Source of the DNA: Lamellibrachia columna
Taxonomy: Eukaryota; Annelida; Polychaeta; Sabellida; Siboglinidae
Assembly (NCBI GenBank): GCA_963662155.1
Contig: OY759271.1
Location: forward strand, 42,299,500 to 42,363,499
Reading direction: 5' to 3'
Length of the DNA stretch: 64,000 nucleotides
The position numbers and the translations under genes are program-made. The notes below the pieces were generated by a model. The model was given only the letters and a program-made list of their open reading frames with translations, did not search any database and was not told the origin of the DNA. Shown here piece by piece: positions 1 to 12,100 of the stretch (positions are counted from its first letter, which is position 1; each line of letters begins with the position of its first letter).

Positions 1-80
<80 letters not shown>
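1..80. repeat. (TA)n microsatellite
   Basis: An uninterrupted TA dinucleotide run begins at the window edge, so its true length is unknown. Bases 81-243 hold a pyrimidine-rich CCCT/CCTT stretch at about 190-240 and no gene. Confidence 0.97.
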
Positions 81-84
<4 letters not shown>

Positions 85-243
85 CATCCCGGTCCTGGAA
101 ATGTACTTGTTTTTATTATTGCATTATGCTATTTGCATAACAATTATTTTTATTGCTCTAATTTATTCAAAACGAAATGTAAGCTCGGTCCTACCCGTCT
201 CCCTCCCGTCCCTCCCTCCCTCTCTCTTCCTTTCCCTCCCAAA

Positions 244-530
244 AGAGGTTAAGAGTAGATCAGATTGAAGTTTTTAAGATATTGAATGGGTATGAAAATA
301 TTGATAGAAATATGTTTTTCTCACTCAAGAAGGATAGCAGAACTAGAGGACATGAGGTAAAATTAGTAAAGGATCAATGACAATGTAGATTGGACATCAG
401 GAAGCACTCGTTCTCATAGAGGACAATAAATGAATGGAACAAATACAGATTGTGTAACTGCTAGCAGCGTGAATATGTTTAAAAACAAGGTTCACACATA
501 TCTCAGGAGGGCGGGTTATAAGTAGATGAA
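244..530 (+). pseudogene. LINE (CR1/L2-like) reverse transcriptase C-terminal remnant
   Basis: Reading plus in one main frame gives VDQIEVFKILNGYENID, then RTRGHEVKLVKD, LDIRKHSF and INEWNKYR. This order of blocks matches the extreme C-terminus of many metazoan CR1/L2-type non-LTR retrotransposon polymerases, where the pattern is roughly D-IE-FKI-G-, RTRGH, R-FS-R, NEWN. Several in-frame stops interrupt it and no polymerase core precedes it, so it is a dead 3' fragment. It lies just upstream of the TSFM promoter. Family assignment is from memory of the motif order; no alignment was made. Confidence 0.7.
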
Positions 531-559
531 CATTGTTGGACTCTCGATAAGCCAATGGC

Positions 560-745
560 TTCCTTGTCCACTTGCCATCTGGGCCTTTGGCTTGGATGGC
601 AAATCTTGTTAAATCGCTGCCGCATAACCAAGTGGTGCCCTCGTGTGGAAATGCGATAGGATTTTACCGGATGTTACCGACTCGTTCGGCGTCAAGGATT
701 TGTTGCATGTCAGTTATTATCGTGCTTTGACCAGATCACGCGAAA
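560..745 (+). promoter_or_regulatory. Probable TSFM promoter and 5' UTR
   Basis: This stretch lies between the LINE remnant and the TSFM start codon and is richer in CpG than its surroundings, with several CG dinucleotides between 615 and 745. An in-frame TGA at 728-730 closes the frame upstream of the ATG. No TATA box is visible. The assignment rests on position only; the transcription start was not determined. Confidence 0.35.
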
Positions 746-779
746 ATGCTGGCGTTCAGAACGTTTGAAGTGTTTTCAG
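746..779 (+). CDS. TSFM: TSFM coding exon 1 (presequence start)
   Basis: This short exon encodes MLAFRTFEVFS plus the first base of a Gly codon that exon 2 completes with GT. The donor is GTACTC at 780. The ATG context is AAAATGC and a stop lies six codons upstream in frame. The exon is too short for ordinary ORF finding and was identified from its presequence composition and exact phase match. An alternative upstream exon cannot be excluded. Confidence 0.75.
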
Positions 780-3700
780 GTACTCACACTAAAGTATATA
801 GTGACGACAATTATACTAAGTCACTTAATACAATTGTCGTACTTCGTCGGTTACACTTAGTGTGATCGGCGTACCCGTAACTCGTACCGTATTATCGCCC
901 AAAGACAAGGCGTGACATTGTCAACACTGTCACTGTCAGTGCTATTGCATTGGAGGTCCTATATGGTATCATCGGTTACCGTATCATTTGTAGTCTAATT
1001 TTTGAAGTATTCTCGCTCGCATGGGCCGAACTGACCGTTTTTCTTCTACAAAATTAAACAAACTTCGTGAATATTTCTGCCAAAAGGCAAAACATCTTAT
1101 ACTAATAGTCACATGCACTCATACACGAAACAGGGAACCTGATAAATATATACAAGCACGCATCAACATATATGCATACTCCTTCTAGCCTGGAGTCTAC
1201 TCCCCACAGTAATAATAAGACACCCCTTCATTCACCCCTTCCAACTAGCTGTGAGCACCTTCTATCTTGCCCCTCCAGCTCACCTCATTCGTCTATAAGG
1301 AGGATATCTGATTTTAATCCACTTTTTAATTGCACTATTTTGTTCAAAATTTCCCACTTTTGATGTGCACCTAGGCAACCTCATGCACCGAACCATCCGG
1401 AACCCACCCCCACTGCTGGCAGTGACATCAAAACAAACTTTTGAAAAACCTGAAAGGTTGTTTGAGATGTGATACAGAGCAAGATGGAGCATATTTGGTT
1501 TCAATGGAGGGCGCAGTGGCTCAGTGGTTAGAACATAGGACTCTCATTCGAGAGGACCAGGGTTTGAATCCTCTTGCTGTCGTGTAAAATCTTGGGCAAT
1601 TTTATTCAGGCCATGTTGCCTCTGCTGCAGGAATAAGTACCTTGATATATAAGAACTTCCCTTTACTTTTAAAAAGCCCATATCTCTGGACCAGTATAGA
1701 CTGTTGTTTGACAGTACTTAGGAAAATACAACTTTTTGTCTGGCTAAATACTTTTGTATATATTGCTAAACAATACTATAAAGTGGACAAATTGTGTGAA
1801 ATAGCCGTATTTATTTATTTATGACCCATGTTTATACTTTTATTACGTAAGTTGGACTTGGATTCCACAAAACATGGAAATATTCTAGAACAAAATTATT
1901 TCATATCATTATAGCAATTTGAATGGTATCAGATTGTAATTTAAAGTGCTTAGTATGACTGATAATTGCTTTGTATCAGGATGACCTTGAGTTGATTTTT
2001 GTTGGATTATTTTGGTATCTATTGAAGTTGTTTTATTATGTGATTTCCAGGTAGAGCAACACAAGTACTGAGGCACGGCTTCCATACCAGCACCATCCGC
2101 ACAGCAATTGACAAGGCTCGATTGAGTCAACTCAGGAAGAAGACAGGATTCCCTTTCATCAAGTGTAAAAATGCCCTGGAAAAATTTGATAATGATATTA
2201 AAAAGGTTTGTTCATATGAATTTGTAATAGTGTCAGAGGACATAACGAATTAAAGCTTTTCAGCTGTTCACATATAGGTCATTCTGTACCCTTTTGATGT
2301 AGAAATTTTGGCCGATGCAACACAGTTGGAAGATATCCTGTTGTGGCTAAGATGAATGCTCACCTATCAGACAAATACATACTGAGTGGCAGAGCTGAAT
2401 CTGGCAGATTCATGTAATTTCAGGGTTCTATAAGTCATGACGTCATCTCAGTTTTGTCACTGGTGTTATGAACAAACTGTACCAGTTTGGATGTATCCTG
2501 ATGATGTGCATAGATATAATATTATAGAATGATCTATTCTAAGGGATATATGTTATATTGCTATTTTATGTACAACAAACTAAGCTAAAATTCATTTTCA
2601 CCACAAAATCTTGATTTATACACACCATCGGATGCTAGAAAGCACATGGTAATCAGTATCAATCAGGGTTGGCAAATTTTTCCCGTCCCGGTTTTTACCG
2701 GGTGGTAAATACCGCCCTGGGAAAAAACCCAATATTGGGAAAAACTGTGAAAAACTCTCAAAGGTATGGCATTTGAAGTTGTATTGTAATAAAAGCTAAC
2801 GTAGCGTTACATTAATATATAATTATATATAATTATATATATAACTATAATATAGTTTGAAATAAAAAGTGTTTTTTTTTTCAAAATTATATTGTGTTGG
2901 AGCAGTCAGCTTTCTACTTGCTCTGCTCCCTATATATGCTGTCGATACCATAACCTTAAACACTTAGGAACTTTGTTCTGTTTAACAATAATTTCAGAAA
3001 TCTAACTGCTAAACAACTACAAAATGAACATTCTGCTAGTGCTATAACACAAGCATAATAATGTTGTTGTCAGACATACTGATCAAGCTACTATTTACTG
3101 AGAGGGTGGGTTAGCACCTGCCAGTGTCCAGGGTTCAATTTCCTAGTTGTACTGTAACCAGACTGCAAATTGGTACCAGACAGTACTGGTGCTGCCTGTC
3201 TGACTTGACTCACCAGACAATACTGGTGCTGCCTGTCTGACTTGAGTCACCAGACAATACTGGTGCTGCCTGTCTGACTTGAGTCACCAGACAGTACTGG
3301 TGCTGCATGTCTGACTTGAGTCACCAGACAATACTGGTGCAGCCTGTCTGACTTGAGTCACCAGACAATACTGGTGCTGCCTGTCTGACTTGAGTCACAA
3401 GACAGTACTGGTGCTGCCTGTCTGACTTGACTCACCAGACAATACTGGTGCTGCATGTCTGACTTGAGTCACCAGACAATACTGGTGCTGCCTGTCTGAC
3501 TTGACTCACCAGACAATACTGGTGCTGCATGTCTGACTTGAGTCACCAGACAATACTGGTGCTGCCTGTCTGACTTGACTCACCAGACAATACTGGTGCA
3601 GCCTGTCTGACTTGAGTCACCAGACAATACTGGTGCAGCCTGTCTGACTTGAGTCACCAGACAATACTGGTGCAGCCTGTCTGACTTGAGTCACCAGACA

Positions 3701-6700
3701 ATACTGGTGCTGCCTGTCTGACTTGAGTCACCAGACAGTACTGGTGCTGCATGTCTGACTTGAGTCACCAGACAATACTGGTGCAGCCTGTCTGACTTGA
3801 GTCACCAGACAATACTGGTGCTGCCTGTCTGACTTGAGTCACAAGACAGTACTGGTGCTGCCTGTCTGACCTGACTCACCAGACAATACTGGTGCTGCAT
3901 GTCTGACTTGAGTCACCAGACAATACTGGTGCTGCCTGTCTGACTTGACTCACCAGACAATACTGGTGCTGCATGTCTGACTTGAGTCACCAGACAATAC
4001 TGGTGCTGCCTGTCTGACTTGAGTCACCAGACAATACTGGTGCTGCCTGTCTGACTTGAGTCACAAGACAGTACTGGTGCTGCCTGTCTGACTTGACTCA
4101 CCAGACAATACTGGTGCTGCATGTCTGACTTGAGTCACAAGGCCTCTTCAGAAGAACACTCCACTAGCAATACTTGGCACTGTCCCTTGTGAGAGTTACA
4201 AAAGCATTTTATGGCTAACTGAAGCATGACACTTTCATGACACAGATTTCCTACTTTAAACTAATACAATAACGATAACGCGCTGAAATCCCTATACTTC
4301 AAGGGTTATGCGGATAGATTTTCCATTTTTTTGGCATTGCTCACTGTTCCACCTTGAAGCGTGGTAAAAACAAGTCAAGTGTTCATGCTCTAACGTGAAA
4401 TGATGGGGTACATGGAAATAAACATGTTTTGGTGAGAATTTGGCATCACTGTTGTTACGGAAGTCACTTGTGCTACCACCTCAAATAACACCAGTGACAA
4501 TAACACCAGTGACATATTCGACGAAGTACGATGTTCGCTCCGCGGAAGTGGACTACACAGTGATATGACTGCCATAATTGAATTCAACAAGTTACAAACG
4601 ATCATCCGATAGCAGCTTTTCTCTTTAGAGGTGATCCTGTCATTTGTAAATTTGATAACACCGGTGACACATAATAAAAATATGCACTGATTCAATACAA
4701 TTTGTGATTGAAGACAAAATTAAGAAAATATTCTCACTTCTCATTTATGATGGTGCTCCTGCCAACGTGACTCATGACAAGGATCAGAAATGCTCCCGAG
4801 TTTACTGAAGTTCCGAAATCATGCAGAATAACACCAGTGACAAAAAAAACTGACAAAATATCTGCTCAGTAATTCAGTTTGCTTTATTTTCTGTTACATA
4901 CCAAAGTATTTTGGTATGTATGTAACAGTTTTATTAGATGTGTCTAGTCTGATGCATACAAGTTGACAAATTACGGTGTTGTGATTTTGTACAGTTGAAT
5001 TCATAAACGACTGCTTGCAGGCGACTGAGTGGTTGAAAGAAGAAGCTCAGAAGGAGGGGTGGGCAAAGGCAACAAAGCTGCAGAATCGACCCATGTCCCA
5101 TGGCCTTGTGGGAGTTCTCATGCAGAACCAGAGTGGTGTTATAGTGGAGGTGAGTGGAGTATTATGATGCACAACACCTAGTTTGTCCATAATCTTTTCT
5201 CCTAGAGTCCTAGTTGAAAAACCTATGTGGTCTTTAGACATTTTCGATGATACACAATATTTGTCCATAACACACAAATTACAATATCACACGTTAAGGA
5301 ATACAGCCTCTGATTACTCTCATATTACGATAATTTCTGGTTTTTTGATGTCTAATCTATCCTTCTTGTGATTTGTTTTGTGATGACACACTGTTTATCA
5401 GGTTCTTCCCAGTAGCTCTGATCTATCCATTCTTGTTATTTGTTTTATGATGACACACTGTTTATCAGGTTCTTCCCAGTAGCTCTGATCTATCCATTCT
5501 TCTTGTTATTTGTTTTATGATGACACACTGTTTATCAGGTTCTTCCCAGTAGCTCTGATCTATCCATTCTTCTTGTTATTTGTTTTGTGATGACACACTG
5601 TTTATCAGGTTCTTCCCAGTAGCTCTGATCTATCCATTCTTGTTATTTGTTTTATGATGACACACTGTTTATCAGGTTCTTCCCAGTAGCTCTGATCTAT
5701 CCATTCTTCTTGTTATTTGTTTTGTGATGACACACTGTTTATCAGGTTCTTCCCAGTAGCTCTGATCTATCCATTCTTCTTGTTATTTGTTTTGTGATGA
5801 CACACTGTTTATCAGGTTCTTCCCAGTAGCTCTGATCTATCCGTTCTTCTTGTTATTTGTTTTGTGATGACACACTGTTTATCAGGTTCTTCCCAGTAGC
5901 TCTGATCTATCCATTCTTCTTGTTATTTGTTTTGTGATGACACACTGTTTATCAGGTTCTTCCCAGTAGCTCTGATCTATCCATTCTTCTTGTTATTTGT
6001 TTTGTGATGACACACTGTTTATCAGGTTCTTCCCAGTAGCTCTGATCTATCCGTTCTTCTTGTTATTTGTTTTGTGATGACACACTGTTTATCAGGTTCT
6101 TCCCAGTAGCTCTGATCTATCCATTCTTCTTGTTATTTGTTTTGTGATGACACACAGTTTATCAGGTTCTTCCCAGTAGCTCTGATCTATCCGTTCTTCT
6201 TGTTATTTGTTTTGTGATGACACACTGTTTATCAGGTTCTTCCCAGTAGCTCTGATCTATCCATTCTTGTTATTTGTTTTGTGATGACACACTGTTTATC
6301 AGGTTCTTCCCAGTAGCTCTGATCTATCCATTCTTGTTATTTGTTTTGTGATGACACACTGTTTATCAGGTTCTTCCCAGTGGCTCTGATCTATCCATTC
6401 TTGTTATTTGTTTTGTGATGACACACTGTTTATCAGGTTCTTCCCAGTAGCTCTGATCTATCCATTCTTCTTGTTATTTGTTTTGTGATGACACACTGTT
6501 TATCAGGTTCTTCCCAGTAGCTCTGATCTATCCATTCTTCTTGTGATTTGTTTTGTGATGACACACTGTTTATCAGGTTCTTCCCAGTAGCTCTGATCTA
6601 TCCATTCTTCTTGTGATTTGTTTTGTGGTGACACACTGTTTATCAGGTTCTTCCCAGTAGCTCTGATCTAGCCATTCTTCTTGTTATTTGTTTTGTGATG

Positions 6701-9046
6701 ACACACTGTTTATCAGGTTCTTCCCAGTAGCTCTGATCTATCCATTCTTCTTGTTATTTGTTTTGTGATGACACACTGTTTATCAGGTTCTTCCCAGTAG
6801 CTCTGATCTATCCGTTCTTCTTGTTATTTGTTTTGTGATGACACACTGTTTATCAGGTTCTTCCCAGTAGCTCTGATCTATCCGTTCTTCTTGTTATTTG
6901 TTTTGTGATGACACACTGTTTATCAGGTTCTTCCCAGTAGCTCTGATCTATCCATTCTTCTTGTGATTTGTTTTGTGGTGACACACTGTTTATCAGGTTC
7001 TTCCCAGTAGCTCTGATCTAGCCATTCTTCTTGTTATTTGTTTTGTGATGACACACTGTTTATCAGGTTCTTCCCAGTAGCTCTGATCTATCCATTCTTC
7101 TTGTGATTTGTTTTGTGGTGACACACTGTTTATCAGGTTCTTCCCAGTAGCTCTGATCTATCCATTCTTCTTGTTATTTGTTTTGTGATGACACACTGTT
7201 TATCAGGTTCTTCCCAGTAGCTCTGATCTATCCGTTCTTCTTGTTATTTGTTTTGTGATGACACACTGTTTGTCAGGTTCTTCCCAGTAGCTCTGATCTA
7301 TCCATTCTTCTTGTGATTTGTTTTGTGATGACACACTGTTTATCAGGTTCTTCCCAGTAGCTCTGATCTATCCGTTCTTCTTGTTATTTGTTTTGTGATG
7401 ACACACTGTTTATCAGGTTCTTCCCAGTAGCTCTGATCTATCCATTCTTGTTATTTGTTTTGTGGTGACACACTGTTTATCACGTTCTTCCCAGTAGCTC
7501 TGATCTATCCATTCTTCTTGTTATTTGTTTTGTGATGACACACTGTTTATCAGGTTCTTCCCAGTAGCTCTGATCTATCCATTTTTGTGATTTGTTTTGT
7601 GATGACACACACTGTTTATCACGTTCTTCCCAGTAGCTCTGATCTATCCATTCTTGTTATTTGTTTTGTGGTGACACACTGTTTATCACGTTCTTCCCAG
7701 TAGCTCTGATCTATCCATTCTTCTTGTGATTTGTTTTGTGATGACACACTGTTTATCAGGTTCTTCCCAGTAGCTTTGATCTAGCCATTCTTCTTGTTAT
7801 TTGTTTTGTGATGACACACTGTTTATCAGGTTCTTCCCAGTAGCTCTGATCTATCCATTCTTGTTATTTGTTTTGTGATGACACACTGTTTATCAGGTTC
7901 TTCCCAGTAGCTCTGATCTAGCCATTCTTCTTGTTATTTGTTTTGTGGTGACACACTGTTTATCAGGTTCTTCCCAGTAGCTCTGATCTAGCCATTCTTC
8001 TTGTTATTTGTTTTGTGGTGACACACTGTTTATCAGGTTCTTCCCAGTAGCTCTGATCTATCCATTCTTCTTGTGATTTGTTTTGTGATGACACACTGTT
8101 TATCAGGTTCTTCCCAGTAGCTCTGATCTATCCATTCTTCTTGTGATTTGTTTTGTGATGACACACTGTTTATCAGGTTCTTCCCAGTAGCTCTGATCTA
8201 TCCATTCTTGTTATTTGTTTTGTGATGACACACTGTTTATCAGGTTCTTCCCAGTAGCTCTGATCTAGCCATTCTTCTTGTTATTTGTTTTGTGGTGACA
8301 CACTGTTTATCAGGTTCTTCCCAGTAGCTCTGATCTAGCCATTCTTCTTGTTATTTGTTTTGTGATGACACACCGTTTATCACCTTCTTCCCAGTAGCTC
8401 TGATCTATCCATTCTTCTTGTGATTTGTTTTGTGATGACACACTGTTTATCAGGTTCTTCCCAGTAGCTCTGATCTATCCATTCTTCTTGTGATTTGTTT
8501 TGTGATGACACACTGTTTATCAGGTTCTTCCCAGTAGCTCTGATCTATCCATTCTTGTTATTTGTTTTGTGGTGACACACTGTTTATCACGTTCTTCCCA
8601 GTAGTGTGTACCAAACTTTTGAGTGACTGGCAATACCATACCGTTTTGCTATAATAAATATTTCATAATTGACTTCTAGCAGAAGTTTTGTATTCTGCCA
8701 GTTTGTGCTTCACTGTATGATGTTCCTGTAGGTCAACTGTGAAACGGACTTTGTTTCGCGGAATGTTAAATTCCACCAGCTCGTCTCCACGACTGCAAAA
8801 GCATGCCTACAACAAGGCAAAGAACAATCTGATAACATGGTAAGTTCATTCATAGTACTATTTTTTAGCACAGCAGTTAATTTATAATAATGCTTCTTAA
8901 GAAATGTTCATTATTGCCATTTAAAGTTATTATTATTAAAAAAATTCTAAAGCTGCATGTATCTAGGACCAGCCCATTCATAGGCATGTACAAAACTATA
9001 TGCAATCGTAAAAATAATAAATATATATAATATTATGCCTGGTAGT

Positions 9047-9135
<89 letters not shown>

Positions 9136-12100
9136 ATAGAGTATTTAATTAAGATTAAATACATGTATTTTAGTTATTTATTATATTTATTTGTTATAAT
9201 TATTTATTAATCTTAATCAATTAATTTATTATTATGAGAAATAACTCAAATACATCATCATAAAATAACACATCTCGGGTGCCAAGCTGTCATAGGTTCA
9301 TCTATTGTGTATTTAATTTAATTTATTTTAAACCCATCCTGCCATTCATCAGCAGTCCCTCGAAATGAGGACAACGTCTACCAGTTGGTCATGCGTCCTG
9401 AGGTGACTCAGGAGCCCAATTCTTGATTTGCAGATCTTATTGCAGTGGGGCAGGAGGTTCCGGGTGGAAGGAAGATGTGCAGGTGTTGAGACATCTCCCT
9501 CTTCTTTCTCCTTTGCCGCTTCGCCACCTCGTGAAATAGGCGGTCAGTCTCGAAGCGGACCACTGCCTGGTGGATGCTGCAGCGCCAAAGTAGACGGTCG
9601 GCAGCCATGTCCTCCCAAGTGTTGATGTTAATATGACCCTTCTTCATGTAGTGTTTGGCAGTGTCTTTAAATCTTTTTCTCTGCCCACCACGGGTTCTCA
9701 ATCCATCAGTCAGCTGGGAGAATAGTACTTGTCGAGGGAGGCGGGAGTCTAGCATTCTGACAGAGTGGCCAGTCCAATGAAGCTGATTTTGCATGATCAT
9801 TGCCTCGATGCTGGTTGTATTGGCTTCAGTGAGGACGCTGGTATTAGTGCGACAGTCTTCCCACCGGATGTGAAACATCTTTCTGAGGCAACGTTGATGC
9901 AATGTCTCCAGGGTCTTCAGGTGACATCGATAAGAAACCCAAGCCTCACTCCCGTATAGTTGAGTGGTAATACAAACGGCTCTGTAGACCATCACCTTCG
10001 TCTCTTTCCTGAGGTTGTGGTCATCAAAGAATCAGTGGTTCAGTTTCCTGAAGGACGTGCTGGCACAGCAAATACGGTGCTGAATTTTTGCCTCGATGGT
10101 GGCTTTCTGGGACAGGTGACTCCCTAAGTATGGGAAGTGTTCAACAACTTCTAGGATTCCTCCAGATACTTTGATTTCGGGAGGTCCTGCATTGATGCCT
10201 GGAGTAGGTTGATGGTTAACTTTGGTTGTTCTTATGTTGATGGAAAGTCCTAGACTCCTAGATGGTAGGCTTCTGGAAAGAGGTCTGTGCTAATCTGAAA
10301 TTCTTCTGCAGAGTGGGCAAGGATGGCACAGTCATCAGCATACTGAAGGTCTATGACGGCAGTCTTCAACACTTTTGTCTTGGCCTTGAGACAACTCAGA
10401 TTAAATAGCCTCACATCAAGCCGGTAGTCAAGTTCAAAGCCATGGGGTAGTCGCTCACAAACAAGAAAAAGGATAGCTCATACGTAGACAGTGAAAAGGG
10501 TTCTATAACGCATCCTTGCTTGACCCCTGTTCGGATGGTGAAAGGCTCTGTTTCAGTCCCATTGAAGAGGATGGTTGCAGTCATTTTGTCATGAAGAAGT
10601 CTCAGGGTGGTGATGAAGTTGGCAGGGCACCCAAACCTGGACAAGACTATCCAAAGAGCTTCACAATTGATGGAGTCGAAGGCCTTGGTCAAGTCAATGA
10701 AGGCCATGAATAGTTCCTGGTTTTGTTCCCGACATTTCTCCTGAATTTGCCACAAAGATCATATCGGTGGTTCCTCGAGATGGTCTAAAGCCACACTGGG
10801 TTTAAGGGAGTATCTCTTCGGTCAGCGGGAGCAGGCAGTTCCCACAGTCTGATTTATCTCCCTTTTTGTAGATGGTGACACTGTTAGCATTTCTAAGGTC
10901 TGATGGAATTTCCTTGTCATGCCATATCTTGCTGATAAGTTCGTAAAGTTTGTTTGCGAGCTTTTCGCCACCAAACTTGAGGATTTCTGCACGGATGCCA
11001 TCCAGGCCACAAGCTTTGTTGTTTTTCATTTGCATTGTGGCATGCTGGACCTCTTTCTAGGTTGGCGGGATGTCTAGGGATGCTCTCTCTGGGTGTTGTG
11101 GGATAGACAGGATGGTGTCGTCTGTTACCATAGATTCACGGTTTAGGAGCTGCTCAAAATGTTCCTTCCATCGTTGCCAAATGGCAGTGTCACCATTCAG
11201 GAGAGTTCCGTCTTGAGACCGGAGAGGAGTGTGGCCATTTGAGCTCGGCCCATAGATAGCCTTCGTCGCTTGGAAGAAGTTCCGCATGTCATGTTGGTCA
11301 ACAAGGCCTTGGATCGCTTTGGCTTCCTCTTCCCACCGCTTGTGTTTAATGGTTCGGATCTTCTTCTAGGTCTCAGCTTTGATGTGCTGCTGTTCCTTCC
11401 GCTTCTGCTATTACCCTTTCTATGAACAATCAAATTACCCTTGTAGTTATGTATAACTGTCCACAACGCTATGCAAACAATTATATATGATTGCTCACAA
11501 TGTTATGCGTCTTTTTATGATTGTCCCAAGTTACGTAATACAAGGGCAAGATGTAGCTAGACGTTACTGTAACTGCCAGTATTACTATTACATTGCAAAA
11601 GTACTTGTATAATTAAAAAAAAATTTATATTAAAACCACACAAACAATAATCATGATAAAAACCTCAAATGTAGTTTATGTTATGATGAAGTAGAAAAAC
11701 TTTTAATATATAGACCTACCATAAATTATATATTATTAAGCCAAAAAATTTAATAGAATTATAATAACACATACCAGGGTATGCCAATTTTCATATCTGT
11801 ATTATCTGCAGATTGTAAAAAGGCTACCTGGTACTCTAAAAATATCAATTTTTAGGTGTTTTCTATTGCAACAGTCTTGCACAGTTCTGGGTTAATGAAG
11901 GTCAGCTATCAGCTATTATGGATCGTTTTGTATGTAGACAAACCATACTATTAACAGGTGGTCTGGAACAAGGAAGCAGTCAACAAGCTACAGTGTGATT
12001 CTGGGAAGTCTCTAGCAGACCTTGTGGCACTGGAAGTGGGCAACATTGGCGAGAACCTCGCAATACGTCGTGCAGCATATTTGAGCACATGCGACAAGAG

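Larger units (their letters stand above)
2452..4845. mobile_element. Candidate element bounded by 18-bp terminal inverted repeats
   Basis: TTTTGTCACTGGTGTTAT at 2452-2469 is exactly inverted at 4828-4845. The same 15-base core recurs at 4485-4499 and 4500-4514 in tandem and, with one change, at 4655-4669, all in the orientation of the right end. The unit lies wholly within TSFM intron 2 and encloses the 37-bp minisatellite. No target duplication or transposase is visible, so mobility is inference. Confidence 0.45.

Noticed and set aside
1507..1580. tRNA gene
   Set aside because: Boxes A and B are present but the acceptor and anticodon stems do not close and related copies share a SINE body.
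3176..4140. CRISPR array
   Set aside because: Units are contiguous tandem repeats without unique spacers, in an animal intron.
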